This document shows, one piece after another, positions 20,885 to 29,180 of a stretch of 29,180 nt of DNA. Each line of letters opens with the position of its first letter. Position 1 is the first letter of the stretch. A program made the translations under genes and the position numbers. The notes beneath the pieces were generated by a model. The model ran no database searches, was not told where the DNA came from, and was given only the letters and a program-made list of their open reading frames with translations. The stretch comes from a virus, in the IMG/VR virus record IMGVR_UViG_3300040944_000004, positions 1 through 29,180 of that record. The stretch is one strand, 5' to 3'.

Positions 20885-23800
20885 ATGTCAGATCAAATAG
20901 GACGTATTGCGGTCCCCGCCGCGGCGATGTCTACCGGTGGCGGCGGCCTATCGGGGACGCAGGTGTTTCCGTTAACTACGCAATTTCCGTTTGGAATGTC
21001 GGTGGATGCGCCGGTAATCACGCATCGGTTCGGCACGCTCGACGCGAAGCAGGAGCAGCGGTATTACGTGGGGATGGGTGCGCGGCGCTTTAGATTCCAG
21101 CGGAACCCGTTACGGAAGATGGAAGTGGATCAACTGCGGGCGTTCTGGGAATCCATGGCGGGGCCGTGGGAGGCGTTCACTTACAACGTCCCGAACGCGG
21201 ATAACACGACATCGCAAGTGTTAGTGACGTTCGAGCAGGCGCCGCTTTCGTTCGCGCAGATGGCGAACGCGGCGCAGGTGGGGCTGAACCTTGTCGAGGT
21301 GATTTCCGTGGCGTCGGAGGGTCCGTACGCAGTGGCTTCGACCTGTCTACGGTTCCCATCGAGCACGCTTTCTGCGGCGCTACTGAGCGAAGTGCAGCGG
21401 GTTATTCCGCTGATTCACATCCGGCCGCGCGAGGCGGCGGTACCGGACATTTACCTTTCCGACCGGCGCGTGGTGGTGGGCGGACAGACTTACCTGCCGC
21501 GGGTGACGGGGATCGGCGAGCCTGGCTCGGACGTTCTTGTCACGCAAGATATCAAGGGCACGTCGGACAACGTGCGCTTCACTTTCGGCAACGCCGACAG
21601 GGTGATGACGCAACTGGCGAACGACACGGACCTGAAATATGCAGAGATAGACCTGTGCCTGTACCACGTTAACTCCGGGATTCTGTTGCAACTTTGGACG
21701 GGAGTTATCCAGAGTTATGTCAGCGATGGGACACCTAACTTCCCGGTGACGTGCTCAGATGGGTTCTTCCAGATCATGAACCAGTACCCGGAGCGGCAAG
21801 TGTCGCGACAGTGCTGGAAAGTGCTGAATGACGGCGTGGCGCCGGCCGTGACGGGGCTCTCAATTGCTTGCGGGACGCTGTGTCCGTATGCGGGCTCGCC
21901 GAGTGTGTCGATTTATTCCGCCACGACGGCTTATGCCGCTGGCGCCCACGTGATCTATAACTCCGCGTTTTGGCTGTGCCAGCAGGGGTGTACGGGGCAG
22001 ACACCGGGGGTGTCGGCGGGTTATTGGATCGCAGATGTCTGCGATTATTACCTGGAATCGGTTAACGGATGCCAGGCCCACGGCATGGATATCTATTTCG
22101 GCGGCCAACAGGCAGACCCGCAGGGTGTCGTGATTAAGGACGATTCGACGGGGTTTCTGGGGTTCGGGCGGAACTCGGTCAACGCGACCTCAATCATATC
22201 AGACACCGTGTGGGGCCTGGCGCTGCAAGAGGTGTGGTGTAACTCCGGGTATAACGCACTGTTCGCGTTCATGGTATCGGCACTGATGGTGGATTACCGG
22301 GATGAATCCACGTTCGCGGACTCACTGGGAATCGTGGGCGCGGGGCCGATAGGCGGATACACGCAATCGCAGGTTTGCACGACGGCGGACGGCTATAAGT
22401 ACGTGGTAGCACCGATGGTGGACGGGTTCACGTGGCAGGGGTTCAAGGTTGACGGGAACCTGAATATTACACAGAACCAGGCCGGAGTGGGATTGCGGCA
22501 GACACAGGGCAGCGATCCAGCGAATCCGGGGTACGACTACTTTTCGCTGGGATCGGGCACGCCGCAAGTCTGGGAACCGAACAACTACGCGGCGGGCGCG
22601 GCGGTGTGCGAGATGCGCATCACGAAGTCCAGCTCGATCCAGCCGAGCACGCCGGACCAGCACAAGATGACGATCCCGGTGGACTTCGGTCTGTGGGGTT
22701 GGGTGTGGGATCAGTACGGGAACCGCTCGGCGGTGATGGGGCTGATTAACCCGTTCTGGATTGCGGTCAATATGGTGCTGCGCGCGATGGGATTGTACGG
22801 CAACCCATCGACAGGATACGGACCCAGTTCAGCGAGTCAATTGGCCACGTTCGTGCTGTCTTCGTTGGCGAACGGCGGATCGGGCGCGGCGGAGGTAGCG
22901 GCGACGCAAGTGGCACCGATTCTGGGCGTGGTTTCTCCGGTGGTGAGCTATGCGATCACAACCACCGGGAGGGCGCTTACGGCGCCTTCGATCCTGACTA
23001 ACCCGGACGGGAGTTATTCGTTCTCGTACTGGAGTTCGCCACCGCCTCCGCCACCGGCGGGGAGCGGAGTGCAAGTGACGATTCCTGTTGCTCAGGCGCT
23101 GTCTTTGGGATACGTGTCAGTTACGGTGCTGGCGCCGGTGACGGAGACTCAGTTTCAGTTCCAGGGAGTTATCAGCAGCCAGAAGCCGTTCCGAGATTGG
23201 CTGACGGAGGTACTCAATTGCTGCCTGGGGTTTTATACCTGGGAGTTTGGGGCGCTGAAGCTCGGTATTCGCGAGAATGCGTCGGCGGTGGACGCGTACA
23301 CACCGGGGAATATTCTCTACCAGAGCTTGCGACTGACGCCGATTCAGGCGGCGTTCGAGCACCTGGTGATTTCCTACGCGGACGTGGCGTATCAGTATCA
23401 GGCTAACACGGCGGAGTATTGCGACAAGAGCCACGCGGCTTATTACGGGCGCTCGGGATCTCCGCTGACAAGCCAGATGCACTCAGTTGGACTGGCGACG
23501 CTAAGCCAGGCGCTGCGAGTGGCGGCGACGCGGACGCGGGAGGAGGTCGGCGGAGTTACGACATGGGAATGGCGGAACGCGCGGACGGCTTCATGGAACA
23601 CTACACTGCTGGGGCTTGGAAACGAGGTCGGGCAGGTAGTGTCGATCACTCACCCGGATGTGCCGGGGGTGCGCGGGACGTGTAATGTGTCGGGATCGAC
23701 CGCGACGTGGGCGAGCGGAGATCCGTGGACCTACGCGGGATCGGCGGCGGGCGACACGGAGTTGATTGGGAAAGTGATTCTGATCGGCGGCCAACAGGTG

Positions 23801-25654
23801 ACGATCACGGCCGTGGCGAGTAATGGGGCGACGATCACGACCACGCCGGCTCCGCCAACGGGGACAGGGCTCGCATTTCAGGTTATCACGATGTGCTTCA
23901 GGGTCCAACGATGGAGCCTGAAGAAAGACTGGAGCGTGCAGATCGAGGGGCAGACGGTCACGCAATCGATGTACGACTTGACGGTGGGGCCGAAGCCGAT
24001 GGACGTGGTTCCGGCGCCACTACCGGCGCTGTTTTACGCGACGCCTTGGGATGCGGCGTGGGCGCCATATCAGGTGCAGGCATCGTCGAGCGATGCGCTG
24101 TTTCCGGGCGAGTGGACGTTCAGCTCGGATCAGGAATACGTGCCGCTGACGGACGGGAGCGTGGAGGCGAGCCTGATAATCACGGGCAAGCTGCCGGTGA
24201 ACGAATTCACGAACACAGGAGCCGGCGCGCCGACGATTGGATCAGTGACGGTGAACGTGACGGGAGGGTCGCTCGCGGCGAACGAGACGCTGTATGTGGC
24301 GATTTGCGCGCTGGATTCGAACGGTCTGCCAACGCCTCCATCCAATATCGTGACGGTAGGGACGGGGCCGGCGGCAGGAGGATCGATCGCGCTGAACGGG
24401 ATCGTCTGGCCGGCGGTGACGGGGATGGCGTCCTATGTGTTGTTCATCGGGACGCAGGACGACCTGATCTGCGCGCAAGCGACAGGGGCGCTGACAGCAG
24501 GGACTGGCGGGACGGTTTATACGCCGGGATCGATCACGTTCGGCGCGGCGGTGGCGAGATCGACATGGGCGCTGCCTTCGCCGTATGTGAGCAAGGTGCG
24601 GATCAAGGCGAAGCCCGGAATCAACCACGGGATAGCGGGCCTAGGGGTGGTTTCCGTCGCGACCGATACTATCGTATCGAACGCTCCGGGTGCGACGATC
24701 AGCTCTCCGGCAACGTGGGTGGGGCGCGCGATATCTGTGATCGGGCGACAGACGGGGGCGAGTCCGTATGCGAGCTACACGATCACGGCGTATAACTCGA
24801 CCACGGGCGCGTTTACGGTGACGCCGGACCCATCGGGGACGGTGCTGGCGGGCGATGCGATTGTGGTGCGGAACATGGCGGACGCGCCAAACTCGGGCAC
24901 CTGCACGAGCATCACGGACAGTGGGTATTGTAACTCGACGGAGAACGGCGGCGCGGGGTTGGAGCCGGGCGGATTGGTGGGTTGCCTGATCCGGGTGATT
25001 AAAGGGACGGGGCGCGGGACTCCACCGCGGCAGATCTTATCGACTACAACCAATTCGATCACCTGGGATCTTTCCATGCCAATGGACGAAACGTCCGTCT
25101 GGATTACCGAGGGTCCGGCGTGGCAGTTCTCGGGGGATAGCACGTCAATTGACAACGCTTCTCCGCTGACGGCGACGACGTTAACGATTCCGGCGAGCAA
25201 CTATACGAATCAGCCGATGGTGATTGCCGGATTCACGGTGGATGTGAATGGGAACGAATCGCCAGACGGGGACGCGCCGATCCGGGAGGATTGGATCTTC
25301 GGGAACGCGGGATCGAACGCGACGCCTGGCGTAACGTTGCAGGTGGACGGGACGCTGGCAATTGGAAGTAATCAGTGCCCGATAGTGGCGCTGAGTGCGG
25401 CGCGGACGCCGATCAGCGTGGTGGCGTATACGCAGACGGGGCCGACGGGAGCAGGGCTGACGTGTAACATCAACGTCGGCGGGGCGCTGTGGATGAGTCT
25501 GACGATTCCGGCGGGAGCGGAATCGGTGGCGGCGACTTCGGCGCAGTTGACGGCAGCGGGAGCGATTGCGGCGAACCAGAATATCACGCTAGATATTACG
25601 GCGGTGGGAACGTCGGTGCCGGGCGCGGGGCTGTCGATCTTTATCTACGTGTAA
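20885..25654 (+). CDS. Large tail-tip / host-specificity protein
   Basis: A 1589-residue multidomain protein. Residues about 45-145 repeat the DUF2460-like minor tail pattern (ITHRFGTLDAKQEQRYYVGMGARRF, VDQLRAFWESM, GLNLVEVISV). Residues about 150-480 read as a DUF2163/BR0599-like tail assembly domain (PLIHIRPREAAVPDIYLSDRRVVVGG, DLCLYHVNSGILLQLWTGVIQ, 'GCQAHGMDIYFGG'), interrupted by a CBM5/12-like segment at 340-382. Residues about 490-1050 contain phage tail-hub type sequence (FVLSSLANGG, WLTEVLNCCLGFYTWEFGALKLG, LKKDWSVQIEGQTVT), with a Pro-rich linker (SSPPPPPPAG) near 717. Residues about 1100-1589 are beta-sandwich repeats like fibronectin or Ig-like modules. Such proteins form the tail tip that binds the receptor, like lambda J. 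Domain limits are approximate. Confidence 0.75.
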   Translation: MSDQIGRIAVPAAAMSTGGGGLSGTQVFPLTTQFPFGMSVDAPVITHRFGTLDAKQEQRYYVGMGARRFRFQRNPLRKMEVDQLRAFWESMAGPWEAFTYNVPNADNTTSQVLVTFEQAPLSFAQMANAAQVGLNLVEVISVASEGPYAVASTCLRFPSSTLSAALLSEVQRVIPLIHIRPREAAVPDIYLSDRRVVVGGQTYLPRVTGIGEPGSDVLVTQDIKGTSDNVRFTFGNADRVMTQLANDTDLKYAEIDLCLYHVNSGILLQLWTGVIQSYVSDGTPNFPVTCSDGFFQIMNQYPERQVSRQCWKVLNDGVAPAVTGLSIACGTLCPYAGSPSVSIYSATTAYAAGAHVIYNSAFWLCQQGCTGQTPGVSAGYWIADVCDYYLESVNGCQAHGMDIYFGGQQADPQGVVIKDDSTGFLGFGRNSVNATSIISDTVWGLALQEVWCNSGYNALFAFMVSALMVDYRDESTFADSLGIVGAGPIGGYTQSQVCTTADGYKYVVAPMVDGFTWQGFKVDGNLNITQNQAGVGLRQTQGSDPANPGYDYFSLGSGTPQVWEPNNYAAGAAVCEMRITKSSSIQPSTPDQHKMTIPVDFGLWGWVWDQYGNRSAVMGLINPFWIAVNMVLRAMGLYGNPSTGYGPSSASQLATFVLSSLANGGSGAAEVAATQVAPILGVVSPVVSYAITTTGRALTAPSILTNPDGSYSFSYWSSPPPPPPAGSGVQVTIPVAQALSLGYVSVTVLAPVTETQFQFQGVISSQKPFRDWLTEVLNCCLGFYTWEFGALKLGIRENASAVDAYTPGNILYQSLRLTPIQAAFEHLVISYADVAYQYQANTAEYCDKSHAAYYGRSGSPLTSQMHSVGLATLSQALRVAATRTREEVGGVTTWEWRNARTASWNTTLLGLGNEVGQVVSITHPDVPGVRGTCNVSGSTATWASGDPWTYAGSAAGDTELIGKVILIGGQQVTITAVASNGATITTTPAPPTGTGLAFQVITMCFRVQRWSLKKDWSVQIEGQTVTQSMYDLTVGPKPMDVVPAPLPALFYATPWDAAWAPYQVQASSSDALFPGEWTFSSDQEYVPLTDGSVEASLIITGKLPVNEFTNTGAGAPTIGSVTVNVTGGSLAANETLYVAICALDSNGLPTPPSNIVTVGTGPAAGGSIALNGIVWPAVTGMASYVLFIGTQDDLICAQATGALTAGTGGTVYTPGSITFGAAVARSTWALPSPYVSKVRIKAKPGINHGIAGLGVVSVATDTIVSNAPGATISSPATWVGRAISVIGRQTGASPYASYTITAYNSTTGAFTVTPDPSGTVLAGDAIVVRNMADAPNSGTCTSITDSGYCNSTENGGAGLEPGGLVGCLIRVIKGTGRGTPPRQILSTTTNSITWDLSMPMDETSVWITEGPAWQFSGDSTSIDNASPLTATTLTIPASNYTNQPMVIAGFTVDVNGNESPDGDAPIREDWIFGNAGSNATPGVTLQVDGTLAIGSNQCPIVALSAARTPISVVAYTQTGPTGAGLTCNINVGGALWMSLTIPAGAESVAATSAQLTAAGAIAANQNITLDITAVGTSVPGAGLSIFIYV

Positions 25655-25662
25655 GAAGACTC

Positions 25663-28600
25663 ATGGCGGCAGTTTCCAAACTCGAACCACATCGAACAAT
25701 GTATCTGCGCGGCTTTGACCGGCGCGGGGCGGCGGCGACATTACACGATGCGTCGGCAAGCGGGTTCACCGTGTCGGGCTGCTGGTCGGACCAAGCGGAC
25801 TTCGCGGTGGCGGTGCTGTTCGATGCGGACGATGTGTATGGACACCTGTACACGTCGCGGTATCTGCCGGATTTTAGTTTGGCGGGAGTGACGCTGGATT
25901 TCGATTTGGCGTTGACGGGCTGTCAGAATCCGGTGAGCGCGAAGTATCCGAGCGTGCCGTGGAATGCTTTGGGGTATATTACGCGGTCGGTGACCGGCGG
26001 GGTGGTGACGGAAACTCAGAATACCGTTCCGCTGAACATCACGGAGACTTCGGGAGGCGTGGCGGCGAGTTGCACGTACACGGTGAACGGGACTCCGGTG
26101 GTTTATGACCGGGTTCAGTTGGTGTATTTGGGTAACGTGGTTTTCGATCACATCGTGACGGCCGGGGAAACGGCGAGCGACGTGGCGGCTTCGATAGTCT
26201 CGCAGATCAACTCCGGAACCGGGGCGCTGATGGCGATGGCGGGAATCGGGGCGTCGTTTACGGTGTACCTGCGCGGCGGCGCGGCGGAGGTGGATACCGC
26301 GGGAACGGCTGTCACGACTAACCTGTTTTCGGGTGGGGTGCAGAGCTTCGCGGGATTCTCGGCGGGGCCGGTAGTGATCGACGGGCAGCCGTACACGATT
26401 GCATCGGTGAATTCGTCCACTTCGTTGACGTTGACGGGATCGGCAGGGACACAGACGGGCGTGATGGCGTACTGTCCGGCGGTGGGGACGGACGGGAACA
26501 GCATCGAACTGCTGGAGATGCACAAGACCGGCACCTGCTATATCACGCCGAGTGGCGCATCGAAACTGACGGGCGGAGTAGATCCGACATCGGTTCACGT
26601 GCATCTGGATTTCTCGGCGCTTGGGCTGGCCAGCGTCCGGCAAATATGGCTGACATTCGCGCCGGCACTGCACTACGATTCGGGGACGGTGAATCCATCG
26701 CTGGTGGCTTACGTGGGCGGCGAATGGTCCGCAGTATTCAGTAATTGGACAGTGGGGGATTCCGGCGGCGTGACTCCTCTCAAACTCGCGGGGCCGGGAT
26801 CGGTGACGATCACTTCCGGAGATTCGTGGGCTGTTCGCGCCGGGAGCGGGTGGGGGCAGGTATCCGGGTGGTACGTGAGCGGCTTCGCGTGGCAGAGTGC
26901 GCACGCGGGAGACACCGTGACGATCACTTACGCCTGCCAATACTCGCATAACCTGTACCTCGGGACGGCGGTGTCCACGGCGGGCGGGAGCTTCTCGGCG
27001 AAGGTGGATGGCGGGGCCGCGGCGACGGTGAGCGCTTACTCACTGCAATCCTCGGCGAGTCCGACCTCGGGACGGAGGCTGATCGCGTCGGGTGTGGCGG
27101 CGGGGACTCACACGGTGGTGTTGACCGTGGCGAGCGGGACGTGCGTATTCGACTTTCTTCAGGCGGCGGTGTTGAGCGATCCGGTAGCGCCTACGGTGAG
27201 CTATCCGGCGGTGAGTTGCGCGTGCGACTTCGACACCGGGCAGACGTATCAGATTTCGCCGGCACGGCTGCTGTGGATCTTAAGCCAGGCGGGGTTTGCC
27301 GGGGACATCGATTTCTATAGCGGGGTGTTTTTCGCTTTGAAGAGGGTTCGCAACGGCGGGCACTTCCGGCAGGCGACGATTACGCTCTCCGGGTCGATTG
27401 GCGGCTCGGACGTGGTGTGGGTGACGGTTGGCGGGGCGACTGGGCACGGTACGGCGATTAGCGGCGATACCTCGATGGGCGGCAATCCGACTGGCGGGAG
27501 CGCGCTCGGCGGGACGGTGTTCGGCGTGGCGGCGTTTCCGGCTGACACGGTGGGCACTTTCGCGCAACGGGTTGTGGACGGGATCAACGGGCTATTTGTG
27601 GGGATCTGCGCGGCTCCGGGTTCGACGGCCGGGCAACTGACGATCACGGTGTTGAGTCCGATCAACGGATTCAGTTTGGATGTGTCGGTGGCATCGGGAT
27701 CGACGGTTGCTCTGGCAGTGGCGGGCGACGTGGGAGTTGGCGGGGCCGGCGGGAATGAGGGCACGTGGGGAGTAGATCCGACTCAGGCGGTACCGCTGAA
27801 CCGGGCATTCCGGGATTACCTGACGGACTTCGCGGGGCAGGTGAAGGCGGCCGGGCATACGATGACGGTGGCGTTCTCTCAGGAGTTGCTTGCGCCTCCG
27901 GATTCCAACGATGCGACATCGGCGACGGTGACGTTCGGGTACTGGAATTACCTGGGGACTGGGTATGCTCACACGGTCACTGTGGGGGGCAATACGTACA
28001 CGCACCTGCAACTCGCTACAGATGGATCGGGCGATATCGCGACGGCACTGGCGGGGCTGATTAACGCGGGGAACGGAGATCCGTACGCCGCGGCGACAGT
28101 GAGCGCGAACAATGTGGTTCTCACGCCGAGGGGCGCGGGGGATATCGCGTGCTCGGCGTCGGACGGGAATGGGCCGGGGACTCTGAAGTCCGGGGCATGG
28201 GCGCAACGGTTCGCGAACGGGGCATCGGTCCTGACGGCGACGGGGTTCGGATCGTGGGGCGCTGGGGTTGTGGAGGCGGTGAGCGGATCGGGTCCGCAGA
28301 CGGTTACTCAGACCGGGCACGGGTACATCACGGGGAACACGGTGCATGTCGCGCAAGGATCGGACGGCGCGGTGTGGGCGGTGACGGTGACGGATGCGAA
28401 CCGATACCAACTGAGCACGTTGGTATCGGGGACGGCATTCACTGTGGCGGCGGGCGCTACGGTGTTGATCGACCTTCAGACCTCGCAGTGCTGCTTTAAT
28501 CCGGGGACGGTGACGGCGTACTTGCAGGCGTGCTACCTGGAGGCGGCGGGGATTCTCGCGGGTGTGGGGCTGGTTCCGTGGCTTCAGTTCGGTGAGGTCG

Positions 28601-29180
28601 GATGGTGGTTCTACGGGCGGGTGAACGGCCTGGCGATTGGGTATGCCAGCTACACGGCTCCGATATCGATAGGGACGAATACGGCTCACGGGCTGAGTTC
28701 GGGACAGGGCGTGATCGATTGCGGAGTGCAGGGGAACACGGCGGCGAACGGGGACTTCACGGCGACGGTTACCGATTCAACCCACTTCACGCTTGGCGGC
28801 TCCAATGGGAACGGAACGTACATAGGAGGCACTGGGACGGTGAGCGGCGGCGGGATGGCATATTATGACGCCTACACCGCGGCGGCGGCTCTGACGGCTC
28901 TGGGACGCGCGCTAGCGAACTTCTACACGCAGGATGACAATCCATCCGTGAACAGCTATGCGGATGCGAACTTTCTTAGGGGACTCGTTTATACGCACAT
29001 GCACTCCATCGCGCAAGCGGTGAAGATGGCATACTCCGGCGCGAAGTGCGAGTGGTTGCTTCCGATGGATGTCAATAACCCGGCGGTCTACTGGAACGCG
29101 GGTTATCCGTATCCGCAGGGCGGACGGATGAATAACTACGTCAACATTCCGGCGCAGTATATGGGGCCGAACGGGGACAT
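25663..29180 (+). CDS. Very large tail protein, 3' end outside window
   Basis: The frame starting MAAVSKLEPHRTMYLRGFDR is open from the ATG at 25663 to the window end (at least 1172 residues). The start lies 8 bases after the tail-tip stop. The N-terminal 100 residues (DRRGAAATLHDASASGFTVSG, VLFDADDVYGHLYTSRYLPDF, VTLDFDLALTGCQNP) look like a tail sheath or tail attachment domain. A long beta-rich series of Gly/Thr/Val modules follows. Near the end, 'YYDAYTAAAALTALGRALANFYTQDDNPSVNSYADANFLRG' and 'KCEWLLPMDVNNPAVYWNAGYPYPQGG' form a distinctive, possibly enzymatic or polysaccharide-binding domain that I cannot name. Likely a tail fibre or side-tail protein that acts on the cell surface. Confidence 0.7.
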   Translation, partial: MAAVSKLEPHRTMYLRGFDRRGAAATLHDASASGFTVSGCWSDQADFAVAVLFDADDVYGHLYTSRYLPDFSLAGVTLDFDLALTGCQNPVSAKYPSVPWNALGYITRSVTGGVVTETQNTVPLNITETSGGVAASCTYTVNGTPVVYDRVQLVYLGNVVFDHIVTAGETASDVAASIVSQINSGTGALMAMAGIGASFTVYLRGGAAEVDTAGTAVTTNLFSGGVQSFAGFSAGPVVIDGQPYTIASVNSSTSLTLTGSAGTQTGVMAYCPAVGTDGNSIELLEMHKTGTCYITPSGASKLTGGVDPTSVHVHLDFSALGLASVRQIWLTFAPALHYDSGTVNPSLVAYVGGEWSAVFSNWTVGDSGGVTPLKLAGPGSVTITSGDSWAVRAGSGWGQVSGWYVSGFAWQSAHAGDTVTITYACQYSHNLYLGTAVSTAGGSFSAKVDGGAAATVSAYSLQSSASPTSGRRLIASGVAAGTHTVVLTVASGTCVFDFLQAAVLSDPVAPTVSYPAVSCACDFDTGQTYQISPARLLWILSQAGFAGDIDFYSGVFFALKRVRNGGHFRQATITLSGSIGGSDVVWVTVGGATGHGTAISGDTSMGGNPTGGSALGGTVFGVAAFPADTVGTFAQRVVDGINGLFVGICAAPGSTAGQLTITVLSPINGFSLDVSVASGSTVALAVAGDVGVGGAGGNEGTWGVDPTQAVPLNRAFRDYLTDFAGQVKAAGHTMTVAFSQELLAPPDSNDATSATVTFGYWNYLGTGYAHTVTVGGNTYTHLQLATDGSGDIATALAGLINAGNGDPYAAATVSANNVVLTPRGAGDIACSASDGNGPGTLKSGAWAQRFANGASVLTATGFGSWGAGVVEAVSGSGPQTVTQTGHGYITGNTVHVAQGSDGAVWAVTVTDANRYQLSTLVSGTAFTVAAGATVLIDLQTSQCCFNPGTVTAYLQACYLEAAGILAGVGLVPWLQFGEVGWWFYGRVNGLAIGYASYTAPISIGTNTAHGLSSGQGVIDCGVQGNTAANGDFTATVTDSTHFTLGGSNGNGTYIGGTGTVSGGGMAYYDAYTAAAALTALGRALANFYTQDDNPSVNSYADANFLRGLVYTHMHSIAQAVKMAYSGAKCEWLLPMDVNNPAVYWNAGYPYPQGGRMNNYVNIPAQYMGPNGD

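Noticed and set aside
25741-26949. Minus-strand open frame of 402 codons
   Set aside because: It is antisense to the last tail protein, whose + frame is open throughout; the minus product is a His/Arg-rich shadow.
1-29180. CRISPR arrays, tRNA genes, insertion sequences, integrase or attachment sites
   Set aside because: Looked for on both strands by eye; none found. The regular repeats at 857-944 are iterons, not CRISPR, because there are only four units and the spacers are just 5-6 bases.

Overview
The window is a continuous stretch of a tailed-phage genome, most likely a siphovirus-type prophage or a temperate phage contig. Every supported gene is on the + strand, and they follow the lambda order: replication, small early genes, terminase, head, head-tail connection, tail tube, tail chaperones, tape measure, tail tip. 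No integrase, repressor, lysis cassette, tRNA, rRNA or CRISPR array is visible, so I cannot see host junctions. DNA is GC-rich. The protein types (Mu-like protease/capsid fusion, GpA-type terminase, large multidomain tail-tip proteins) give me an impression of an Acidobacteriota-like or other GC-rich soil host, but the sequence does not prove it.

Region 1 (1-3158): a small unknown protein, an AlpA/MerR-like helix-turn-helix protein and a lambda-O-like replication initiator. The initiator gene carries a four-iteron origin-like array inside its own coding sequence, followed by an AT-rich stretch. After it come three small translationally coupled unknown genes, a coiled-coil protein with one C-terminal membrane segment, and the decayed C-terminal end of a DNA methyltransferase.

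Region 2 (3159-12889): a quasi-palindromic gap where a cos site could lie, then small and large terminase subunits, a gpW-like connector, two small unknown genes and the portal protein. Two possible insertions follow: a 37-residue membrane peptide and a bacterioferritin-like protein. Then come a single polypeptide fusing prohead protease, scaffold and a Mu gpT-like major capsid protein, a DUF2190 decoration protein and an FII-like head-tail joining protein. Strong intercistronic hairpins separate several of these genes.

Region 3 (12897-20234): tail-completion-type protein, a small unknown gene, the tail tube protein and a terminator-like hairpin. Next is a G/GT tail-chaperone pair with a clear -1 slippery heptamer (CCCAAAC) just before the zero-frame stop. 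The frameshift-added T domain contains three CxxC pairs. A second tail morphogenesis protein and a 1269-residue tape measure follow; the tape measure contains a fresh 216-bp tandem duplication.

Region 4 (20238-29180): a minor tail protein, a small and possibly frameshifted reading frame, a 1589-residue tail-tip/host-specificity protein with an inserted carbohydrate-binding-like module, and a very large tail protein that runs off the end of the window.

The genes work together as the replication-to-tail half of a lambda-like virion programme. The points most worth following are the internal origin, the frameshift with its cysteine-rich T domain, and the bacterioferritin-like gene placed between portal and capsid.
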